Shown here: positions 9,743 to 18,741 of the stretch, piece after piece | How positions within the stretch are numbered: the stretch's first letter is position 1 | How the letters are laid out: each line of letters starts with the position of its first letter | Source of the DNA: Prorocentrum cordatum | Lineage: Eukaryota > Sar > Dinophyceae > Prorocentrales > Prorocentraceae | Direction of reading: 5' to 3' | Length of the DNA: 64,000 nucleotides | NCBI GenBank assembly: GCA_963575745.1 | Contig: CAUYUJ010015721.1 | Coordinates: forward strand, 174,219-238,218 | The notes under the pieces: generated by a model | Told to the model about the DNA's origin: nothing | Databases searched by the model: none | The model's input: the letters and a program-made list of their open reading frames with translations, nothing else | Translations under genes and position numbers: made by a program

Positions 9743-10204
9743 TTTTTTTTGCGTCTTTGCTGGGACCATCTTGGCCACTAAGGCCAGGTCCAACAAAGTA
9801 TCAGGCGGAACAGAGCCTCTTATTTAACACGCAAGCAGTCAGCTCTTATACCACACAGCGAAGCAGAAGGAATAAAGAGAATCACATGCCGCAATGACAC
9901 AATCAAACGCAAAGCACACAAAAGACAAACGAATGAGTCAGTGAACAGCGAAGCTGTTGGAATAAACAAGAACACAGATAAAGAAGAAACAATGTGTGAC
10001 TTATCACTGCGAATGATCAAAGAAGGTCTGCACTACCTGTGGGAGCACATCGCATATGCGCTCCGCCGCTGATAGTTCCGTATCTGTAACGTAACAGTGG
10101 CGCTTGGTGGCAGACACCAAGCCGCAAGATACACATCCTTGAAAATGATGTCGGTCCGCGAGAAGATATATTTGTTTCGCAGACCAATCTGAGAGCATAT
10201 AATC
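9743..10204 (-). mobile_element. Short 5'-truncated LINE 3' end in a hairpin loop
   Basis: Its sense 3' tail (GACGCAAAAAAAACAAA) joins GGTTGACGG of the hairpin loop. On the right, CGCCGGGGGGACTCGTAG resumes the hairpin stem and element start. It contains the last helix of an RNase H and about 260 bases of 3' untranslated sequence. The untranslated part shares ACAGCGAAGC and CTCTTATT words with the inserts at 51.6 and 54.0 kb. Confidence 0.65.
10004..10204 (-). pseudogene. C-terminal fragment of a permuted LINE RNase H
   Basis: The minus-strand frame ends VTDTELSAAERICDVL followed by about 18 residues and a stop at 10004. In LINE-A, LINE-B and the 37.8 kb fragment the same helix (TVTECELSAAEALL, TVTEAELSAAERL) is the last element of the protein, so this piece fits the end of a permuted RNase H. 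The other motifs were lost by 5' truncation. Upstream residues in this frame come from the flanking B array and are not part of the gene. Confidence 0.6.
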
Positions 10205-10671
10205 GCCGGGGGGACTCGTAGAGCTTCCTGAGAGCATATAATGTCGAAACAAATTACAAAGAAAAAATAGTTTTTCAGCCCAAGCAATTTCAAACCTCTC
10301 GGATGCAACAGCCGAACGCCCCCGATGCTTCTGGATTGTCTTCTGCACGAGCTCTGTAGCTCTTCTACAGCCCGAGTTACGTGCGTAAATCGACAGTAGC
10401 TCAAGATGACTCGAACAATACGAATAGTTTGGCAAACCTAGCTCGAGTATCAGACCGAGTTCAGACCTCTGCATGCGACAGGCGGACCCGTCTGATGTCT
10501 CTGAATCGATTCCTGTGATTACAGCCATTTAGCCCCTTACAGCCCGAGTGTAGTGCAGGAAACCGACAGCACCTCTCAGGATGACTCGAACAATACGAAT
10601 AGTTTTGCGGAGCTAGTTCGGGAGCAGATAGCCGGGGGACTCGTAGAGCTTCCTGAGCATATATAATGTCG

Positions 10672-10707
<36 letters not shown>

Positions 10708-11621
10708 AGAGAACGAATGTTTTTTTCAGCCTAAACGATTCCAGACCTCCCGATGCAACAGCCAAACGCCCCTCATGCTTCTGCATCGTTTTCTGTGCGC
10801 ACGAGCTCCGTAGCTTTCCTACAGCCGGAGTTACGTGCGGAAATCGACAGCACCTCTCAAGATCACTCGAACAATACAAATAGTTTCGCGACTTTAGCGA
10901 GTATCAGACCGAGTTCAGACATCTGAATGCAACAGGCGGACGCGTCTCCGAGTTCAGGGCTCTGAATGGGCAGGTGGACGCGACTGATGTCTCCGAATCG
11001 ATTCCAGTGATTACCAGCCCTGCAGCCCCTTAGAGCTCGAGTTAAGTGCAGAAAACGGACAGCACCTCTCGAGATGACTCGACAAATGAATAGTTTTGCG
11101 AACCTAGCTCGAGCAGCACACCGAGTTCCGAGCTCTGAATTCGGCAGGCGGACGCGTCTGATGTCTGCGAACCGATTCCTGTGAGTACGAGCCCTCTAGC
11201 CCCCAGCCCGAGTTAAGTGAAAAAACTGTCAGCGTCTCTCAAAGATGACTCCAACAATACGAATAGTTTCGCGAACCTAGCTCGGGCAGCAGACCGAGTT
11301 CAGACCTCTAGATGGAACAGGAGAACGCGCCTGGTGATTCGCAATCGATTTCTGTGAGAATGAGCTCTGTAGCTGCCCTAGAGCTCGAGTTAAGTACAAA
11401 ATACCGACAACGCGTATCAAGATGACTCGAAACAGCCGATCCCGCCGCGATGCTTTTTTACAAAAATATTTACCCGATCGAGCTGAGGTTAAGAAGGCGA
11501 GCGGGAATAAGATCGAATATAATCGAAAAATTACTAGAGCTCTAACGAATGTTGAATTCCGAGAAACAAATTTTCAACCGACCAAAAGTCACCAAAAGGT
11601 CCGTCGAGATTTTTCTTGCCA
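10205..11621 (-). mobile_element. B-type array, two partial units joined
   Basis: Resumes the B element broken by the LINE fragment. Near 10630 a second B start (GCCGGGGGACTCGTAGAGCTTCC) follows directly after an incomplete unit. Repeats of about 177 bp continue to the unique end block near 11420-11620. An A35 run lies at 10672-10706. Non-coding. Confidence 0.6.
10672..10706 (+). repeat. Poly-A run (35 bases)
   Basis: An expansion of the short A-run that follows ATAATGTCG in other B copies (five to eight A elsewhere). Either slippage or an assembly artefact. Confidence 0.85.
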
Positions 11622-12190
11622 ACTGGGCGCCGGCGGTAAACCGTCAACCTTTGTTACCGCCGGGGACTCGTAGAGCTTCCTGAGAACATATAATGTCGAA
11701 AAAAAATACACAGAAAAGATAGTTTTTCAGCCCAAGCAATTTCAGACCTCTCGGATGCAACAGCCGAACGCCCCCGATGTTTCTGGATTGTCTTCTGTAC
11801 GAGCTCTGTAGCTGTCCTACAGCCCGAGCTACGTGCGTAAATCGACAGCACCTCTCAAGATGACTCGAACAATGCGAACAGTTTGGCAAACCTAGCTCGA
11901 GTATCAAACCGAGTTCAGACCTCTGCATGCGACAGGCGGAAGTGTCTGATGTCTCTGAATCGATTTCTGTGATTACCAGCCCTGCAGCCCCCCCCCTACA
12001 GCCCGAGTTAAGTGCAGGAAACCGACAGCACTTCTCAGGATGACTCGAACAATACGAATAATTTCGCGGACCTAGTTCGGGCAGCAGACAGAGTTCGGAG
12101 CTCTGGATTCGAAAGGCGGACGCGCCTGATGTTTCCGAATCGATTCCAGTGATTACCAGCCATAGAGCCCCCCTACAGCCCGAGTTAAGT
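11622..12190 (-). mobile_element. B-type element, first part
   Basis: Hairpin 11630-11663, then ACTCGTAGAGCTTCC and three or so tandem units. It is interrupted at GAGTTAAGT by the C repeat and resumes at 12489 with GCAGAGAACCGAC, so the monomer sequence is continuous across the insertion. A stop-free minus-strand frame crosses this block and the C repeat, but its repetitive peptide (a 59-residue period) argues against a real gene. Confidence 0.65.
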
Positions 12191-12488
12191 TCCCGGAGAG
12201 CTCGCTGAGAGCTGAAGGGTTTAAGATTAGAAGCCGGACGGTGGTGGTGCCTGCCAGGAGCTCCTCCATGGCGGTCCACAGGCCTCGCAGCAGCTCCGGT
12301 GAACCGGCAACTGGTCCGGGAGAGCTTCCGGCAAGCTTCCACGCGTGCCTGCACGCGTGGAGGCACGCATGGAAGCGTTTCTGCCAGCGCTTCGGCAGCG
12401 CTGCAGGGGAGCTTCCCAACTCTCTCCAGGAAAGATTTCCCGTCCCTAAAAGGTCTCTTCGCTCTTCGGGTTTTGGACGCTACCAAGT
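12191..12488 (+). mobile_element. C repeat: GC-rich element with a 34-bp palindrome, inserted in a B unit
   Basis: About 298 bp from TCCCGGAGAGC to GGACGCTACCAAGT. The host monomer GAGTTAAGT-GCAGAG is split exactly here, and AAGT is present at both junctions (12187-12190 and 12485-12488), so a 4-bp target duplication or a shared end is possible. A near-palindrome lies in the centre (12339-12372). Other copies share the same two ends, which supports a discrete mobile unit. No coding capacity seen. Confidence 0.65.
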
Positions 12489-13588
12489 GCAGAGAACCGA
12501 CATCATCTCTCAAGATAACTCGAACAATACGAATAGTTTCGCGATTCTGGATCGGGCAGTAGACCGAGTTCAGAGCTGTGGACTCAAAAGAGAACGGCCA
12601 CCGATGATCCCAAATCATACTCTGGACGTATCAGCTCTGTAGCTGTCCTGTAGCTCGAGTTAAGTACAGAAAACCTAGAGTGTCTCTCAAGATGACTCGA
12701 ATAATACGAACAGGTTTACGGACCTAGCTCGGCTAGCAGATCGAGTTCGGACCTCTCGGTTCGACAGGCGAACGCGCCTGATCATTCTGCATCTGTGCTT
12801 ACCAGATCTGTAGCTGTCCTAAAGCTCGATACGAATAGGTTTGCGGACCTAGCTCGGCCAGCAGACCTAGTTCGGGCAGCAGACAAAGTTCGGAGCTCTC
12901 GATTCGAAAGGCGGACGCGCCTGATGTCTTGGGATCGATTCCAGTAGCCCGAGTTAAGTGCAGAGAACCGACAGCATCTCTCAAGATGACTCGAACAATA
13001 CGAATAGTTTCGCGATTCTAGATGGGCAGCAAACCGAGTTGAGAGCTCTGGATTCAACAGACAACGGCCACTGATGATTCTGAGGCAGATTCTGTACGCA
13101 TCAGCTCTCTAGCTGTCCTGTAGCTCGAGTTGAGTACAGAAAACCGAGAACGTCTGTCAAGATGATTCGAATAATACGAATAGGTTTGCGGACCTAGCTC
13201 GGCTAGCTGACCGAGTTGAGACCTCTGGGTTCAACAGGCGAACGCGCCTGATCATTCTGGATCGATTAGCTGTGCTTACCAGCTCTGTAGCTGTCCTGAA
13301 GCTCGAGTAATCTTGAAAAAAAACGTCACCACGTAACAAGATGACCCGAAACGGCCGATCCCGCCTGCCTGCTTTTTGGCAGAAAAAAAGTACCCGATCG
13401 AGCTGAGATCAAGACGGCGAGCAGGAATAAGATCGAATATCATGGGAAAAAATACTAGAGCTCAAACGAATTGTTGAATTTCGAAAAGAAAATTATCAAC
13501 CGACCAAAAGTCACCAAAAGGTCCGTCGAGATTTTTCTTGCCAACTAGCTTTCCGGCGCCCCGAAATTACTCTTAAGCTTCCAGCAAT
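12489..13588 (-). mobile_element. B-type array, second part
   Basis: Continuation of the B element after the C insertion, with deletion junctions near 12800 and 12935 where parts of units are missing. The unique end block lies at about 13340-13560 (GATCCCGCC, AATAAGATCGAATATC). Ends in CTTCCAGCAATA at the next hairpin element. Non-coding. Confidence 0.6.
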
Positions 13589-13949
13589 AACTGGAAACCG
13601 GCGGTAAACCGTCAACCAGGTTACCGCCGGCACCCTCGTGGAGCTCTTTTCTCACACCGCGCTCCTCAGAATACAGAGAGTAAGCTTCTGGAGTGAGAAA
13701 CGAAAAAATCGAAAAATCACGTTGTTCTCTTTTTATCGAACGTCGATTGCTCCAAGTGTTTTGATAAAAATACTGCACCTACGGGCCTGAAAATTTTACT
13801 GGCAGACGCGTCTTAACCCACTACAGGTGCGAAAAATCTGCTTTCTCAAAATGAATTGTCAAATATCTTTCAAATATTCGCAAAACCACCCAAACGTTAT
13901 CACTTTGTCCTTTCTCGCCGGGTCGGCCAACTAGCTCCACCCCGCGCCG
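13589..13949 (-). mobile_element. A-type element, split
   Basis: Hairpin 13598-13630 (CCGGCGGTAA/TTACCGCCGG). Inserted at CAGCAATA^ACTTGC of the B end block (T^T in sense). The body is itself cut at GCGCCGGA^A by the next B element. Non-coding. Confidence 0.7.
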
Positions 13950-14926
13950 GAACTGGGCGCCGGCAGCAAACGGTCAACCTTGCTTACCGCCGGAAGACTC
14001 GTAGAGCTTCCTAGCTCGACTTAAGTTGAGAAAACCGACAGCACCTTCCAACATTCCGACTCATAGTGAATATTTGTCGACCTCTCAATGCGACAGGCGG
14101 ACGCATCTGATCTCTGCGAGTCGACTTCTGTCATTACAAGCCATGCAGCCCCCCTACAGCCCGAGTTAAGTGCAGAAAACCGACAGCACCTCTCAGGATG
14201 ACTCGAACAATACAATAGTTTCGTGGACCTAGTTCGGGCAGCAGACCGAGTTCTGAGCTCTGGATTCGACAGGCGGACGCACCTGATCTCTTCGAATCGA
14301 TTCCTGTGACAACAAGCACTGTAGCCTCCCCCCCCAGCCCGATTTGAGTGAAGAAAACCGAGAGCACTTCTCAAGATGACCCGACCAATACGAATAATTT
14401 CGCGATTCTAGATCGGGCAGCAGACCGAGTTCAGAGCTCTGGATTCGACAGACAAACGCAACTGATCATTCTGAATCGGTTTCTGTAAATATAAGCTCTG
14501 TACTTGTCCTACAGCTCGACTTAAGTACAGAAAACCGAGAGTTTCTGTCAAGATGACTCGAATAATACGAATAGGTTGGCGGACCTAGCTCGGCTAAGAG
14601 ACCGAGTTCAGACCTCTCGATTCAACAGGCGAACGCGCCTAATCATTCTACATCGATTAGCTGTTTTTACCAGCTCTGTACCTGTCCTAAAGCTCGAGTT
14701 ATGTTCAGAAAACCGTCAGCGCGTATCAAGACGACTCGAAACGGCCGATCCCGCCAAAGTGCTTTTCGATGGTAATATTCACGATCGAGCTGAGATCAAG
14801 ATGACGATCGGGAATAAGATCGAATATCACGGGAAAAATACTAGAGCTCTAACGAATTGTCAAATTTCGAAAAGAAAATTTTCAACCGACCAAAAGTCAG
14901 TAAGTTCCGTCGAGATTTTTCTTGCC
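13950..14926 (-). mobile_element. B-type element
   Basis: Degraded hairpin 13960-13993, then GACTCGTAGAGCTTCC and a variant first unit (CCAACATTCCGACTCATAGTG) that also opens the arrays at 8.8, 15.2 and 25.4 kb. Four further units and the unique end block follow, cut at CTTGCCA^ACT by the next A element. Non-coding. Confidence 0.65.
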
Positions 14927-15202
14927 AACTGGAACCAGCGGTAAACCGTCAACCTGGTTACCGCTGGGAACCTCGTAGAGCTCTTTTCTTGCACAGCGAT
15001 CTTCGGAACGCATGGAGAAAGCTTCTGAGGCGAGAAACGAAAAACTCGAAAAATCACGCTTTTCTGTTTTATACAACCTCCGTTGCTCCAAGTGTTTTGA
15101 TAGTAATACTGCACCTATGAATCTCAAAATTTTACTGGCAGAACATAACCCACTACAGGTGCGAAAAATCTGGTTCATTAAAAAGAAGTCAAATATCCTT
15201 CA
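14927..15202 (-). mobile_element. A-type element with a compensated hairpin
   Basis: The hairpin at 14935-14967 reads CCAGCGGTAA/TTACCGCTGG. The third stem pair is A-T instead of G-C, changed on both sides. The body is short and stops at AAATATCCTTCA where the next element begins. Confidence 0.7.
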
Positions 15203-16242
15203 ATGCCGGCGGTAAACCGTCAACCTTGGTTACCGCCGTAGAGCTTCCTAGCTCGACTGAAGTTGAGGAAACCGACAGCACCTACCAACATTCCGGCTCA
15301 TAGTGAATATTTTTTGACCTCTGAATGCGACAGGCAGACGCGTCTGATGTCTGCGAATCGACTCCTGTCATTACCAGCCCTGCAGCCCCTCTACAGCCCG
15401 AGTTAAGTGCAGAAAACCGAGAGCACTTCTCAGGATGATTCGAACAATACAGTAGTTCAGACCTATTTCGGGGAGCGGACCGATTTTCCGAGCTCTGGGT
15501 TCGAAAGGCGGACGCGCCTCATGTCTTCAAATCGATTCCTGTGACAACAAGCACTGTAGCTTCCCTACAGCCCGAGTTAGTACATAAACCCGAGAACTTC
15601 TCAAGCTCACTCGAACAGTACGAATAGTTTAGCGATTCTAGATCGTGCAGCAGACCGAGTTCAGAGCTCTGCATTCAACAGACGAATGCGACTGATGATT
15701 TCGAATCGGCTTCTGTGAGTATTAGCCCTGAAGCTGTTGTATAGCTCGAGTTCAGTGCAGAAAACCGAGAGCGTCTATCAAGATGACTCGAATAAACGAA
15801 CAGGTTTGCGGACCTAGCTCGGCTAGTAGACCGGGTTCAGACCTCTGGATTCAACAGGCGAACGCACCTAATCATTCTACATCGATTAGCTGTGCTTACC
15901 AGCTCTGTAGCTGTCCTGTAGCTCGAGTTATGTTCAGAAAACCGTCAGCGCATATCAAGATGGCTCAAAACGGCCGATCCCGCCACCGTGCTTTTCGATA
16001 GTAATATTCACCCGATCGATCTGAGATCAAGATGGCGAGCGGGAAGAAGATCGAATATCACGGGAAAAAAAAAACTAGGGCTCTAACGAAAGATCAAATT
16101 TCGAGAACAAATTTTTCAACCGACTAAAAGTCACGGAAAGTTCCGTCGAGATTTTTCTTGCCAACTAGCTCTCGAGCGCGCCAAAATCACTCTTAGGCTT
16201 CCAGCAACTTGCTTAGGGAAGCTCTACGAGTCATTGTACATT
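15203..16242 (-). mobile_element. B-type element
   Basis: Hairpin 15206-15238 runs straight into GTAGAGCTTCC. Units of about 177 bp and the unique end block follow, closing with GGGAAGCTCTACGAGT near 16230, the inverted copy of the start. Non-coding. Confidence 0.65.
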
Positions 16243-16541
16243 GGCGCCGGCGGTGAACCGTCAACCTGGTCACCGCCGGAAACCTCGTAGAGCTCCTAGC
16301 ACGCGTAAGAGTGCTCAGCGTCAAAAGAGAGGGCTTCTGGAAGCATTTCTCGAAAAAGAGAAAACATGATTTTTTTCATGTCGAATTAAAGGTGGTTGCT
16401 CCAAGTGTTTTGGTAGTAAAAGTGCGCCTAGAGAGCTCATATTAAGACGCAGAGGCCCTCGAAGTCGTTTACAGGTGCGAAAAATCTTGTTTCTCAAAAT
16501 AAATGGTCAAATATCTTTGAAATATTCGTACAACCACCCAA
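16243..16541 (-). mobile_element. D-type element (A variant), split by a B element
   Basis: The hairpin at 16247-16279 is the GTGA form: CCGGCGGTGA pairs with TCACCGCCGG, so both arms changed together. AACCTCGTAGAGCTCC follows. The body stops at CAACCACCCAA and resumes at 17663 with AAGTTACCACATTGTCC. Confidence 0.7.
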
Positions 16542-17662
16542 ACTGGGCGCCGGCGGTAAACCGTCAACCTTTCTTACCGCCGGGGGACTCGTAGAGCTTC
16601 CTGACAATATATAATGTGGGAAAGAATTTCAGAGAACGACTAGTTTTTCAGCCCAAGCGATTATAGACCTCTCAAGATGACTCTAACAAAACAAACGAAC
16701 AGTTTTCCAATCGAGCTCGAGTATGAAACCGAGTTCAGACCTCTGAATGCGACAGGCGGACGCGTCTGATGTCTGCGGATCGATTCCTGTGATGACCAGC
16801 TCTGCAGCCCCCCATACAGCCTGAGTTCAGTGCAGAAAACCGAGAGTACCTCTCAGGATGACTCGAATAATACAACAGTTTCGCGAATCTCGTTCGAGCA
16901 GCAGACCGAGTTCTGAGCTCTCGGTTCGACGAACGGACGCGCCTGATGTCTCGAAATCGATCCCTGTGACCAGCAGCACTGCAGCCCTTCCCCAGCACGA
17001 TTTAAGTACAGAAAACCGAGAGCACTTCTCAAGATGACTCGAACAATACCAATAGGTTCGCGAACCTAGCTCGGGGAGCAGGCCGAGTTCAGAGCTCTTG
17101 ATTCAACAGACGAACGCGCCTGATAATTCTTAATCGATTTCTGTGATTATCAGCTCTGTGGCTGCCCTACAGATCGAGTTAAGTACGAAAAACCGAGAGC
17201 GTCTGCTACAATGACTCGAATAATACGAATAGGTTTGCGACTCTAGCTCGGCTAGCAGACCGAGTTCAGACCTCTGGATTCAACAGGCGAACGCGCCTAA
17301 TCATTCTGAATGCATTAGTTGTGCTGACCAGCTCTGTAGTTGTTCTGAAGCTCGAGTTATCTTGAGAAAACCGACAGTGCGTATCAAGATGACTCGAAAC
17401 GGCCGTTCCCGCCTGCCTGCTTTTTGGCCTTCAAAGTTACGCGATCGAGCTGAGATCAAGATGGCGAGCGGGAATAAGATCGAATATCATGGGAAAAAAT
17501 ACTAGAGCTCTAACGAATTGTCAAATTTTGAGAACGAAATTTTCAACCGACCAAAAGTCACCAAAAGGTCCGTCGAGATTTTTCTTGCCAACTAGCTCTC
17601 CAGCTCCCCGGAATTACTCTTAAGCTTCCAGCAATAACTTGCTAAGGGAAGCTCTACGAATT
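16542..17662 (-). mobile_element. B-type element nested in a D element
   Basis: Complete unit of about 1.1 kb. It starts ACTGGGCGCCGG, has its hairpin at 16550-16583 and ends GGGAAGCTCTACGAATT. The flanks CCACCCAA and AAGTTACCACATTG rebuild the uninterrupted A/D sequence found at 29.1 and 38.8 kb, so the insertion lies within a run of A (T^T in element sense). Inside are five 177-bp-type units and the unique end block. Non-coding. Confidence 0.8.
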
Positions 17663-17768
17663 AAGTTACCACATTGTCCGCCTCGGCCAGGTGGGCCAAC
17701 TAGCTCCACCCCGCGCCGGAATTCCTCTAGCTCATCGACTCTAGCTCATCGATGCCAAAGAGCTCTAC
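17663..17768 (-). mobile_element. Remainder of the split D element
   Basis: AAGTTACCACATTGTCCGCC to GAGCTCTACGAGGT: the second part of the element begun at 16243, closing with the inverted terminal repeat. Confidence 0.7.
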
Positions 17769-18580
17769 GAGGTACTTGGTAGAGTCCAAAACCCAGAGAG
17801 CGGGAGACCCTTCGAGAGGGGAAACTTGGTAGCGTCCACTTGGTAGCGTCCAGAACCCGGAGACCAAAGAGAACACACACACGAAAACCTTCCTGGCAAG
17901 CCCACGGAAGCACGCGTGAAGCTCTTCTGGGGCTCTGGGGAGCTCCCCGGCAGCGCTTCCGAAGCGCTGCCAGGAACGCTTTCACGCGTGCCTGCACGCG
18001 AAACCCGGAGAGCGAAGAGACCCTTTAGTGACGGGACATCTTTCCTGGAGAGCTCCGGAAAGCTCCCCTGCATCGCTGCGGAAGCGCTGGCAGAAACGCT
18101 TCCATGCGTGCCTGGACGCGCGCAGGCACGCATAGAAGCTTGCCGGAAGCTCTCCCCGACACGTTGCCGGCTCAGACGAGGCGCTGCGAGGATTCTCGAG
18201 CGAGGAAAAGGAGCTCCTGGCGCCACCACTGTCGGGCCTTCTAATCTTAAACCCTTTAGCTCTCAGCGAGCTCTCCGGGAATATTCGTAGGAAGCTCCCT
18301 CGGGTCCGGTGCAGCGCTTCGAAGGCACTGCCGCCCGCCCCCATGCGTGCCTGCACGCGTGCAGGCACGCATGGACGCGTGTCCTCCTGCAATGCTCTGT
18401 CAATCTCTCCCGGGGCACCTCGAAAGCTCTGTCTAACCTCTCTGAAGCGATCCTGCATTGCTGCGGACCCGCTGCCAGGTCAGGCGAGTTGCTGCGGGGA
18501 TCGTGGAACGGCGGAGAGGCTGCTGGCGGGCACGATCACCGTCCGGCTTCTAACTAGCTCTCAGAGAGCTCTCCCGGAAA
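17769..18580 (-). mobile_element. Cluster of three partial C repeats
   Basis: ACTTGGTAG(A/C)GTCC, the C end, occurs at 17773, 17823 and 17838. Two truncated copies and a third (about 18282-18580) follow. At 18341-18374 there is a perfect 34-bp palindrome whose half-site is CCATGCGTGCCTGCACG. Near 17951 GCAGCGCTTC and GAAGCGCTGC form another inverted repeat. Copies finish with CTCTCAG(A/C)GAGCTCTCCGGGAA. No gene seen. Confidence 0.6.
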
Positions 18581-18741
18581 ACCACCCCAAACTTATCTCT
18601 TTGTCCTTTCTGGCCGGGTCGGCCAACTAGCTCCACGCCGAGCCGGAATTTCTCTAGCTCATCGATGCCGAAGAGCTCTACGAGATACTAGCTCTCCAGC
18701 GCGCCGGAACTGGGAAACGGCGGTAAACCGTCAACCAGGTT
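18581..18741 (-). mobile_element. A/B fragments ending in a hairpin half
   Basis: Short pieces of A (ACTAGCTCCACGCC to GAGCTCTACGAGAT) and of a B end block (ACTAGCTCTCCAGCGC). A hairpin start follows (ACTGGGAAACGGCGGTAAACCG), broken after CAACCAGG by LINE-A copy 1. Confidence 0.65.

Noticed and set aside
5008-18741. Hairpin-bounded modules as an integron-like cassette array
   Set aside because: Modules carry no genes, there is no tyrosine recombinase, and nested T^T insertions with inverted terminal repeats fit rolling-circle transposons better.
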